A DNA stretch of 13,520 nucleotides from a bacterium (GTDB lineage: Bacteria > Patescibacteriota > Minisyncoccia > UBA6257 > GWB1-50-10). The notes beneath the pieces are model-generated. The model did not search any database, was not told where the DNA came from, and saw only the letters and a list, made by a program, of their open reading frames with translations. The translations under genes and the position numbers were made by a program. This document shows positions 6,470 to 11,895 of this stretch, piece by piece. The stretch is from NCBI GenBank assembly GCA_021791135.1, contig JAJYXD010000049.1:1-13520 (forward strand), written 5' to 3'. How positions within the stretch are numbered: the stretch's first letter is position 1; the number at the start of each line of letters is the position of its first letter.

Positions 6470-7063
6470 TTATAATGATGCGTCGAACGCTTTCATTTTT
6501 TCGTTGAACTCCCGATTCAAGTTGTTGATGATCGCCGCCTTCCCGTTTACGGTCGCGAGTTCCTGGGCAAGCGCCTGGCGATTTCCGTAAATTCCGGTGG
6601 CGGCCGTTTTGGCGAGCGTGTTCAAGAAGTCATTCAACGCGCCAGTGTAGGTGATAAACTCGCTCGTGAGAGAAAGCTCGATCGCAACCGCTTCGTAGGC
6701 AAGCTGCTGGCTTTCACGGGATCCTACGCGATTCAACGCTTCCGTCATCTGCTGGAGATCTTTCGAAAGCTCAAAGGCCTTCTCGTAAGCTTGCTTGTTC
6801 GTCGCGCGCGCTTCGTCGATGAGCCCCGGTATCCGATCCGCGGATCCGGTGCTTTCCGCGGCATTGATGTTCTGAATCGTGGCGTTAGTTTTCGAGGTAA
6901 GAGTAACGATATCCTGACTCACTCTGGCTGCCGCCTCTCGCGCTTCAGTAAAAGAAGAAGGAACCCCGCCCATTACTCCTCCCGAATAATAAATAATGCC
7001 TCCTGCGATCGCGAGAAGGACAATGACGATGCTTATGGCTATTTTTTTGGAAGATGTCCACAT
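6470..7063 (-). CDS. hypothetical membrane-anchored helical protein
   Basis: I do not recognise a named family. The 197-residue product starts MWTSSKK and then has one hydrophobic helix (about 9-26), giving a single N-terminal anchor with the rest probably outside. The remainder is Ala/Gln/Glu/Asn-rich and looks almost entirely helical, with several possible heptad stretches (for example EAREAAARVSQDIVTLTSK and AFELSKDLQQMTEALNRV). It has no cysteine and no catalytic motif that I can see. It is the first gene of the minus-strand string that leads to secG, and it was probably separated from the next gene by only 6 nt before the inverted-repeat element arrived. Coding status is supported by length and a clean membrane-anchor pattern. 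Confidence 0.75.
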   Translation of the reverse strand: MWTSSKKIAISIVIVLLAIAGGIIYYSGGVMGGVPSSFTEAREAAARVSQDIVTLTSKTNATIQNINAAESTGSADRIPGLIDEARATNKQAYEKAFELSKDLQQMTEALNRVGSRESQQLAYEAVAIELSLTSEFITYTGALNDFLNTLAKTAATGIYGNRQALAQELATVNGKAAIINNLNREFNEKMKAFDASL

Positions 7064-7179
7064 ACACGGACATTTTCACTCTATCACAGATTTTCTTTCC
7101 TGACTATTTCCCCCTTCTTGCGTGGATTTTCCCTTTTATGCAATGATAGATGCTGAAGTAGCCGTCAGTTCTTGATTTT

Positions 7180-7250
7180 GCGGGATTAGTTTAGCGGTAA
7201 AATGTCAGTTTTCCAAACTGAAGTCGGGAGTTCGACTCTCCCATTCCGCA
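7180..7250 (+). tRNA. tRNA-Gly(TCC)
   Basis: A 71-nt tRNA folds on the plus strand. The acceptor stem GCGGGAT pairs with ATTCCGC (one G-U) and the discriminator is A. The anticodon stem TCAGT/ACTGA surrounds the loop TTTCCAA, giving anticodon TCC (reads GGA). The T arm is GGGAG-TTCGACT-CTCCC. CCA is not encoded, because the next bases are CAC. A GIY-YIG gene follows 125 nt downstream. Confidence 0.96.
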
Positions 7251-7372
7251 CACTTCTTCGCTCCTCCGGAGCTTCAAAGTGCAGGCCACTTCACCTTCCA
7301 CTCGATAACTCTAGGAACAAGAAGAAAGAGAAGAAGTGTCCTTCGTAGCCTTGGCGAAGAAGGACCGTCCTT
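7251..7372 (+). other. hairpin-rich spacer between tRNA-Gly and the GIY-YIG gene
   Basis: The spacer holds several inverted repeats. CACTT (7251-7255) pairs with AAGTG (7277-7281), enclosing GCTCC-TCC-GGAGC (7260-7272). A second hairpin joins GTCCTTCG (7339-7346) to an imperfect partner ending at 7365. A perfect palindrome AAGGACCGTCCTT (7360-7372) ends 3 nt before the GIY-YIG start and could hide an AAGGA ribosome binding site. None has a U-tract. Confidence 0.5.
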
Positions 7373-7375
7373 GCT

Positions 7376-7621
7376 ATGCACTACGTCTACATTCTTCGGA
7401 GTGTCGATTCTCCAAGGGAAACCTATGTAGGATCGACCTCGGACTTAAAGAAAAGACTCATCTCTCATAATAGCGGTGCAAATAAGCATACTTCCAAGTT
7501 CATGCCTTGGAAAATGATCTGGGTTTGTGGTTTCTTAAGTAAGAAAAAGGCATTGGATTTTGAACAATACCTTAAAACATCTTCTGGTATAGCTTTCCGC
7601 AGGAAAAGATTGGTGGAATAA
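7376..7621 (+). CDS. GIY-YIG nuclease superfamily protein (UPF0213-like)
   Basis: This is a short single-domain GIY-YIG protein of 81 residues, about the size of the free-standing family. The signature strands are YVYIL (3-7) and TYVGS (16-20, the YIG position). The expected catalytic residues are visible: Y17, R27 in KKRLISHN, and E63 in DFEQYLK. The motifs HTSKFMPWK and FRRKR are typical of small bacterial members. Members of the superfamily cut DNA, but the role of these stand-alone bacterial versions is not settled. There is no DNA-binding module as in homing endonucleases. The gene lies between tRNA-Gly and a partial copy of that tRNA's 3' end, suggesting it may have arrived as a small cassette. 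The AAGGA about 11 nt before the ATG is a possible Shine-Dalgarno. Confidence 0.9.
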   Translation: MHYVYILRSVDSPRETYVGSTSDLKKRLISHNSGANKHTSKFMPWKMIWVCGFLSKKKALDFEQYLKTSSGIAFRRKRLVE

Positions 7622-7637
7622 CTCTCCCACTCCACGC
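7621..7637 (+). repeat. partial copy of the tRNA-Gly 3' end
   Basis: Fourteen of 17 positions match tRNA-Gly bases 7235-7251, the first nine of them exact (ACTCTCCCA). The copy begins at the last base of the GIY-YIG stop codon. Such a repeat resembles the distal attachment-site copy left when an element enters a tRNA gene, though it is short and imperfect. Confidence 0.45.
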
Positions 7638-7640
7638 CGC

Positions 7641-7684
7641 TTATAAAGAAACCACCCACATTCATGTGGGCAGTTCCTTTATAA
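7641..7684. other. long imperfect hairpin after the GIY-YIG gene
   Basis: TTATAAAG (7641-7648) pairs with CTTTATAA (7677-7684), and inside it CCCACA-TTCA-TGTGGG (7655-7670) forms a perfect 6-bp stem-loop. The structure could end the GIY-YIG transcript or protect its 3' end, but no U-run follows. It may also mark the edge of the GIY-YIG cassette. Confidence 0.5.
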
Positions 7685-7689
7685 ATAGT

Positions 7690-7717
7690 TTGAAACTCAG
7701 GCGCCTTTTGCTACCAT
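7690..7717 (+). promoter_or_regulatory. putative promoter of the ECF sigma operon
   Basis: TTGAAA (7690-7695) and TACCAT (7712-7717) are 16 bp apart, a fair -35/-10 pair. TGAAAC, overlapping the -35, also resembles ECF-type -35 boxes, but no matching CGT-type -10 follows. Initiation near 7724 would place the TTACA repeats at 7733-7756 just downstream of the start site. Confidence 0.35.
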
Positions 7718-7732
7718 GAGTGGGCCGATTCT

Positions 7733-7756
7733 TGTAATGTTACAGGGGTGTTACAG
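7733..7756 (+). promoter_or_regulatory. operator-like TTACA repeats upstream of the sigma gene
   Basis: TGTAATGTTACA is an inverted repeat (TGTAA-TG-TTACA), and TGTTACAG then occurs twice with an 11-bp period (7738-7745 and 7749-7756), one helical turn. The cluster lies about 50 nt before the likely sigma start codon. It could bind a regulator or be part of an autoregulated ECF promoter. Confidence 0.45.
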
Positions 7757-7805
7757 CGCCCCCCTCATTTTCAAGAAACAAAAGCCGAAAAACATCGTTC
7801 TACCT

Positions 7806-8378
7806 ATGGAAGACGAGCAAAAACTGGTCCAAAAAGCAAAAGAAGGCAAAGAAGAGGCCTTCGGAGCGCTTTATGATCGCCATATATCCGCCATTTACCG
7901 CTTTGTCTTCTTGAAAGTGGGCGGAAGGAAGGGAGACGCCGAGGACATCACGCATGAGGTGTTCTTGAGCGCCTGGAAGAACATAGGACGTTATGAATTT
8001 CAGGGATTTCCCTTCTCGAGCTGGCTCTACCGGATCGCGAGGAATGCGATCATTGATTACTACCGTACCTCAAAACCGAACATCGCACTTCACGAAGCAC
8101 CGGAATATCTTCTGGTCTCCGAAAAGACAGAGGGGCACGATCTTGATACGAAACTCGAGGTGGAACGGATAAAAAAATACCTCGCACTTCTCGAACCGGC
8201 ATATCAAGATGTCCTTATCATGAAGTTTGTTGAAGATCGGTCGAATAAGGAAATTGCGGTAGCGCTCGAAAAAACGGAGGGAGCTATACGGGTTATTCAG
8301 CACCGGGCGCTGAAACAATTGAAGAAACACCTCGAAGAAACAAATGAAGGATCTCGCGAAACAACTCAAAACGCTTGA
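7806..8378 (+). CDS. ECF-type RNA polymerase sigma-70 factor
   Basis: This alternative sigma factor directs RNA polymerase to a special promoter set. From the ATG at 7806 it has 190 residues, the usual ECF size. Region 2 spans about 15-90, with YDRHISAIYRFVF, the aspartate-rich DAEDITHEVFLSAWK (44-58) and the promoter-melting segment FSSWLYRIARNAIIDYYR (70-87). Region 4 spans about 122-176 and ends in a helix-turn-helix (SNKEIAVALEKTEGAIRVIQHRALKQL). The reading frame is open back to 7716, but the extra 30 residues are not sigma-like and cover the TTACA repeats, so 7806 is preferred. There is no clear Shine-Dalgarno. It overlaps the next gene by 35 bp, a sign of coupled expression with a likely anti-sigma partner. 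Confidence 0.93.
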   Translation: MEDEQKLVQKAKEGKEEAFGALYDRHISAIYRFVFLKVGGRKGDAEDITHEVFLSAWKNIGRYEFQGFPFSSWLYRIARNAIIDYYRTSKPNIALHEAPEYLLVSEKTEGHDLDTKLEVERIKKYLALLEPAYQDVLIMKFVEDRSNKEIAVALEKTEGAIRVIQHRALKQLKKHLEETNEGSRETTQNA

Positions 8379-8802
8379 CACCATCGAACCGGACGAACAT
8401 TTCGTCGCGGGGCTTCGTCGCACCATTTTTGCCGTTCCGAAGAGTAGGAAATCCGTATGGGAGATACTTCCTTTGTGGGCGACCGCGTTCGCGATGCTTG
8501 TCGTGTCTATCGTTACCGCCACCTCGCTCACGAAACCAGATCGCGCACTTTCGGCAGTCGAGAATCCGGGGCTATTGTCCCAGGAATTCGACAGTCTTTC
8601 TATCAACGTGGAACTTCAGGCCATTACCTATCATCAGACGGTCGATCAGACGATCGTCTCCGCGCTTAATGAGATTTCAAGCAACAAAATGCGCCACCTG
8701 AATCAGGAACTTCTTCAGTCGGAAGAAAAGCGTTTCGATGTTCCCGTCGGAGAAGGGAACAATACTCAGATCGATACGCTTCTTAATAAGGTTATTTTCT
8801 AA
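8344..8802 (+). CDS. candidate anti-sigma factor (single-pass membrane protein)
   Basis: I do not recognise a named domain. The 152-residue product has a charged N-terminus of about 40 residues with EPDEHFVAGLRRTI (15-28), a pattern often seen at the start of short anti-sigma proteins. One transmembrane helix follows at about 41-61 (ILPLWATAFAMLVVSIVTAT), then an outer part of about 90 residues. This topology, a short cytosolic sigma-binding segment plus one helix plus an external sensor, fits a membrane anti-sigma factor. The gene starts inside the sigma gene (35 bp overlap) in another frame and ends 4 nt before the secreted-protein gene. No zinc-binding HxxxCxxC motif is present, so it is not a ZAS-type factor. 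The function is inferred from position and topology. Confidence 0.7.
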   Translation: MKDLAKQLKTLDTIEPDEHFVAGLRRTIFAVPKSRKSVWEILPLWATAFAMLVVSIVTATSLTKPDRALSAVENPGLLSQEFDSLSINVELQAITYHQTVDQTIVSALNEISSNKMRHLNQELLQSEEKRFDVPVGEGNNTQIDTLLNKVIF

Positions 8803-8806
8803 AATT

Positions 8807-9634
8807 ATGAGTACCAAAACGAAAAAAGGACTCGCCGTCGTATTCGCCCTCGCGTTCCTTGTTGTTTCATATCCGGGAAGCGCAACCGCGGAAAGCGCTC
8901 CGGCGGTCCAGAAGGTATTGGAAAATACCAAGGCGTATCTTGACGATCTCGTGACCGCGAAAGACGACAACACCTCGAACGATCTCTCGCTTAAGATAGA
9001 AACGTTCAAACAGGTTCTCGATCTCTCTTCGGCGGAAACGAAAGATCTCGAGTTTAAGTTGCTCACCGCCGACAAAGAAGAACGCTTTGAGGCGTGGAAG
9101 AAAGACTCACTCGACAAACTTGCGCGCGCACTCGCGTACTACGATTCTGAGCGCGATCTCTTAAGCGACTCAAATTCGATCACCGCGGAGGACATTACGA
9201 ACATCGCGAAGCACTTCAAAGAGTGGCGCGAATCGGAGTATCTCCCCCTGGTAAGCGAAGTTCAGGATTTCATTCTCATCAAACAGGAAATGAAGGCGAT
9301 TCAGACCGCAGGAAAAAGATTGGACAAGGTTAATGAAAATCTCGTATCGCTGGGAATCAGTTCCGACAACAAGAACATCTCGAAGTATCTTTCAAAAGCA
9401 AAGTCATTCATCAACTCCGCTTCCAAGTTGAACGACGAAGCGGCGGACCTCTTCGTATCGCGCTACATCTCGACGAGCACCGAAGAAGCGACGTCTACCG
9501 ACGCGAACGCCACATCTACTCCTCCTCTGACGTCAGTAAAGGATTTGGTGCGGTCATCCCTCGACGCAGTGAAGGGCGCCTATCAAAGCTTTATTGATGT
9601 CAGCGGTGTAGTGAGGAGGCTGCTGATACGATAG
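8807..9634 (+). CDS. secreted hypothetical protein of the ECF operon
   Basis: No named family is recognised. From the ATG at 8807 the product has 275 residues; the frame is open upstream to 8738, but that extension overlaps the previous gene and would bury the signal peptide. The N-terminus is a clear Sec signal: basic STKTKKG, a hydrophobic core (8-21), and an AxA site (ATA, 26-28) before ESAP. The mature part is mostly helical and rich in Lys, Asp, Ser and Leu. A Ser/Thr/Ala-rich linker (about 220-238, TSTEEATSTDANATST) leads to a C-terminal helix. There is no sorting motif and no cysteine. It is the third gene of the sigma operon, so it is probably part of, or a target of, the envelope response that the sigma factor controls. 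A strong terminator follows. Confidence 0.75.
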   Translation: MSTKTKKGLAVVFALAFLVVSYPGSATAESAPAVQKVLENTKAYLDDLVTAKDDNTSNDLSLKIETFKQVLDLSSAETKDLEFKLLTADKEERFEAWKKDSLDKLARALAYYDSERDLLSDSNSITAEDITNIAKHFKEWRESEYLPLVSEVQDFILIKQEMKAIQTAGKRLDKVNENLVSLGISSDNKNISKYLSKAKSFINSASKLNDEAADLFVSRYISTSTEEATSTDANATSTPPLTSVKDLVRSSLDAVKGAYQSFIDVSGVVRRLLIR

Positions 9635-9639
9635 AGATA

Positions 9640-9676
9640 AATCAAAAAACTCCCCGAATTGGGGAGTTTTTTGATT
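9640..9676. terminator. strong bidirectional intrinsic terminator
   Basis: A perfect 16-bp stem (9640-9655 with 9661-9676) with a 5-nt loop (GAATT) has a GC-rich upper part, CTCCCC/GGGGAG, and six A and six T on its two sides. It therefore reads as a Rho-independent terminator on both strands. It lies between the convergent secreted-protein gene and the HU gene. Confidence 0.93.
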
Positions 9677-9693
9677 GAGCTCAAAAGAATCCG

Positions 9694-9969
9694 TTATAGT
9701 ACCGCCTCCTTCAAGAGCTTTCCGGCGCGGAATTTCGGTTTCGTCGAGGCCTTAATCTGAATCTTTTCTCCGGTTTTCGGGTTAACTCCCATGCGGGCCG
9801 CGCGCTTCGCGACTCTAAAGGTGCCGAATCCGGTGATCGCGACTTCCTCGCCGCGCGACATCGTCTTTACAATAGTGTCGAACACCGCCTCGACCGCCTG
9901 TACCGCCTGTTTCTTCGTCTCGGTACCCGCCGCCTTCATTACTGCTTCCACCAATCCGTCTTTTTTCAT
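9694..9969 (-). CDS. hup: HU-family DNA-binding protein
   Basis: This is a small nucleoid protein that binds and bends DNA as a dimer. It has 91 residues, the normal HU length. The N-terminal helices (KKDGLVEAVMKAAG... to about 40) form the dimer body. The conserved GFGTF is at 47-51, and the beta arm RAARMGVNPKTGEKIQI (56-72) carries the arm-tip proline (P64) that intercalates in DNA. FRAGKLLKEAV forms the last helix. Nothing in the sequence separates HU from IHF subunits beyond its overall HU-like composition, and no partner gene is present. The start ATG has no Shine-Dalgarno. A TGGTATAAT promoter lies about 50 nt upstream, and the gene ends at the shared terminator. Confidence 0.95.
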   Translation of the reverse strand: MKKDGLVEAVMKAAGTETKKQAVQAVEAVFDTIVKTMSRGEEVAITGFGTFRVAKRAARMGVNPKTGEKIQIKASTKPKFRAGKLLKEAVL

Positions 9970-10019
9970 GTGGTTATTATTTAGTCTGCTTCATTACCGA
10001 CCTTTTTCCTAACGTGGGT

Positions 10020-10028
10020 ATTATACCA
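10020..10028 (-). promoter_or_regulatory. extended -10 promoter of the HU gene
   Basis: On the minus strand TGGTATAAT matches the extended -10 consensus exactly (TG-N-TATAAT). The best -35 candidates at normal spacing are poor, as is common for extended -10 promoters. Initiation near 10013 gives a leader of about 44 nt before the HU start. Confidence 0.65.
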
Positions 10029-10093
10029 AAATCCCCTTTATTTTCCTACATTCCTTATAAACAACCCTTCCATACGTTAAATGGTCATCACAA

Positions 10094-10241
10094 AAGTTCT
10101 TGTCCCGTTCCTAAGCGGCAACTCTCGCAGGCGAGCGAGCTTGGTCTCCCGACAGGGAGTCGCGAGCCGAGAGCGTAGGGTGCGGAATGCCGCAGGAGCA
10201 TTCCGACACCCGGTGCCGCGAGGGAATGAGGACAAAAACTT
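10094..10241. repeat. GC-rich, highly foldable intergenic element (RNA or extragenic repeat)
   Basis: The element folds on itself. The outer arms 10094-10111 and 10223-10241 pair at 17 positions with one bulge, one mismatch and one G-U. Next comes GCGGCA/TGCCGC (10115-10120 with 10214-10219), closing two inner domains. The first joins CTCTCG to CGAGAG (10122-10127 with 10168-10173) and holds CTCCC-GACA-GGGAG (10146-10159). The second is a 13-bp hairpin, GGGTG+CGGAATGC with GCATTCCG+CACCC (10178-10211, one bulge). It starts 7 nt after the RNase Y stop, and its GC content is well above the flanks. It could be a structured RNA, the 3' end of rny mRNA, or a REP-like repeat. Strand is undecided. 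Confidence 0.65.
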
Positions 10242-10247
10242 GCCCCC

Positions 10248-11771
10248 CTATCTCGCGTATTCCACCGCCTTCACCTCGCGTATCACCGTCACCTTGATTT
10301 CACCGGGATATTGTACGTTCGTCTGAATTTTTTGTGCGATTTGTTTTGCAAGTTCAAGCGCGCCGAAGTCGTCCACCTTCTCTGGGAGTACGAACACCCG
10401 CACCTCTCTTCCCGCGGAGACCGCGTACGATTGTTTAACGCCCTCGAAGCCGTTTACGGCTTTTTCAATGTCCTCAAGCCGCTTGATGTATTTTTCAAGC
10501 GTGTCTCTGCGCGCTCCGGGCCGTGCGGCCGAAATCGCATCCGCGGCGGCAACGATGTACGACTCCGGTGAGGCGAACGGGTATTCGTCGTGATGTGATT
10601 CCATCGCCTGAACGATCTCGTCCGAGATGCCGTACTTCTTCAAGAGTTTTCTTCCGATCTCGACGTGTGTTCCTTCAACTTCATGATCTACCGCCTTCCC
10701 GATGTCGTGGAGCAGCGCTCCTTTCTTTGCAACCTCGGTATTCACGCCGAGTTCCGCGGCGATCATCGACGAGATGTGCGCCATCTCGATCGAGTGCTGT
10801 AAGACGTTCTGTCCGTAGCTCGTGCGGAAGTTCAACCGCCCCAGGAGATAAATCAATTCTTTCGGAAGATCGAGAATACCCACTTCGTACGCGGCATCTT
10901 CGCCGATCTTCTGAACCCTGTTCTCAAGTTCGCGTCGTGCCTCCTCCACCTTCTCTTCGATCTTCGCGGGCTGGATCCTCCCGTCTTTCAGGAGTTTCTC
11001 AAGCGCCATCTTCGCGAGTTCTCGCCGCATCGGATCGAATGAGGAGAGTACCACGCTCTCCGGCGTCTCATCCACGATCACCTCGACGCCCGTGAGCCGC
11101 TCAAAGGCGCGTATGTTTCTTCCTTCGCGTCCGATAATCTTCGCCTTAAGTTCCTCGTCGGGAAGATTCACGACGCTCGTCGTGATGTCGGCAATCGAGT
11201 TTCGCGCATAACGCTGGATCGCGGTCTCCAAAATCTCCATCCCCTTCGCCTCAATTGCGTCTCTGCGTTCGCGTTCGAGCCGCACGACATCATTCGTGAG
11301 ATCCTTGCGATACGAGATCTCGAGTTCCTCGAAGATTGCCCGCTTCGCTTCTTCCCGCGAGAGCCCGGCGACCCGCTCAAGTTCGGTAACCGCCTTCTCG
11401 TGAATCGTTTTTACCTCCTCCCCAGCTTCCTTAAGTTTCGTTTCTTTTGCGGAGATGCCCATGAGCTGGGTATCGAACTCACGTGCACGCTGATCGAGCG
11501 CATCCTCTTTTTTCGTAAGACGTTCTTCAAGACGACGAACTTCCTGTTTTCGCTCGCGTTCGTCTTTCTGTGCTTCGGTTAAAACGGCCGCCGCACGGTT
11601 TTTTGCCTCGAGTTCTATTTCTTTCGCCTTTGCCTTCGCGGTTTCAAACTCCTCTTTCGCTTTCCGCTCGATCGAGTTCTTTGATCTCTTCGCGATATTG
11701 AGACGGGTCGCATACCCGATCGCGATACCCGCGATCGCAAGTATGCCCGCCTCCACGGGTGTTATGTTCAT
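10248..11771 (-). CDS. rny: ribonuclease Y
   Basis: This membrane-bound endoribonuclease starts mRNA decay in many bacteria. It has 507 residues, close to the usual 520. An N-terminal transmembrane helix (about 6-23) is followed by a long charged coiled coil (about 28-190). A KH RNA-binding domain has the loop IIGREGRNIRAFE (212-224). The HD phosphohydrolase domain has H326 (LQHSIEM), the metal pair H355-D356 in LLHDIGKAVDHE, HHDE at 393-396, and the signature ARPGARRDTLEKYIKRLE (416-433). All family landmarks are intact. It is transcribed divergently from gpmI, and a good promoter lies upstream. It ends next to the structured element at 10094-10241. With RNase J in the same window, both main Gram-positive-type mRNA decay enzymes are present. 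Confidence 0.97.
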   Translation of the reverse strand: MNITPVEAGILAIAGIAIGYATRLNIAKRSKNSIERKAKEEFETAKAKAKEIELEAKNRAAAVLTEAQKDERERKQEVRRLEERLTKKEDALDQRAREFDTQLMGISAKETKLKEAGEEVKTIHEKAVTELERVAGLSREEAKRAIFEELEISYRKDLTNDVVRLERERRDAIEAKGMEILETAIQRYARNSIADITTSVVNLPDEELKAKIIGREGRNIRAFERLTGVEVIVDETPESVVLSSFDPMRRELAKMALEKLLKDGRIQPAKIEEKVEEARRELENRVQKIGEDAAYEVGILDLPKELIYLLGRLNFRTSYGQNVLQHSIEMAHISSMIAAELGVNTEVAKKGALLHDIGKAVDHEVEGTHVEIGRKLLKKYGISDEIVQAMESHHDEYPFASPESYIVAAADAISAARPGARRDTLEKYIKRLEDIEKAVNGFEGVKQSYAVSAGREVRVFVLPEKVDDFGALELAKQIAQKIQTNVQYPGEIKVTVIREVKAVEYAR

Positions 11772-11830
11772 ATAAATCGAAAATATAATAGCTATTTTGT
11801 TCCATCGACGTTTTTAGCTCTTATGAAGTA

Positions 11831-11859
11831 AGTATAGAAAGGGGAGGGGGTTTTTGCAA
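11831..11859 (-). promoter_or_regulatory. promoter of the RNase Y gene
   Basis: On the minus strand a -35 TTGCAA (11859-11854) and a -10 TATACT (11836-11831) are separated by exactly 17 bp. Initiation near 11824 gives a leader of about 53 nt. This is the best conventional sigma-70 promoter seen in the window. Confidence 0.6.
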
Positions 11860-11878
11860 ACTCCTCCCTGAGAAGCTG

Positions 11879-11887
11879 TGGTATTAT
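11879..11887 (+). promoter_or_regulatory. extended -10 promoter directly before gpmI
   Basis: TGGTATTAT is an extended -10 whose last base is only 8 nt before the gpmI ATG at 11896. Initiation 7-9 nt after the -10 would start the transcript at or within 2 nt of the start codon, so the mRNA may be leaderless. No convincing -35 is present. Confidence 0.5.
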
Positions 11888-11895
11888 TGGAATAT

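Noticed and set aside
7251..7372. Possible CRISPR-like repeats
   Set aside because: The short CACTTC and GAAG repeats are not evenly spaced and have no constant-length spacers; they are parts of hairpins.
7465..7665. Antisense open frame over the GIY-YIG gene
   Set aside because: The plus-strand frame holds all catalytic residues of the GIY-YIG fold; the antisense one has no recognisable features.
7716..7805. Upstream in-frame extension of the sigma gene
   Set aside because: The 30 extra residues are not sigma-like and cover the TTACA repeats. The ATG at 7806 gives the standard ECF length.
8738..8806. Upstream in-frame extension of the secreted-protein gene
   Set aside because: It overlaps the previous gene and would place 23 residues before an otherwise ideal N-terminal signal peptide.
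10081..10326. 81-codon open frame on the plus strand
   Set aside because: It spans the self-complementary element and runs into the RNase Y gene. Its Arg/Ser-rich product follows from the GC-rich hairpins and shows no domain.
11878..11895. GTG start adding six residues to GpmI
   Set aside because: The family begins close to the LDGWG motif, and the stretch contains the extended -10 element.
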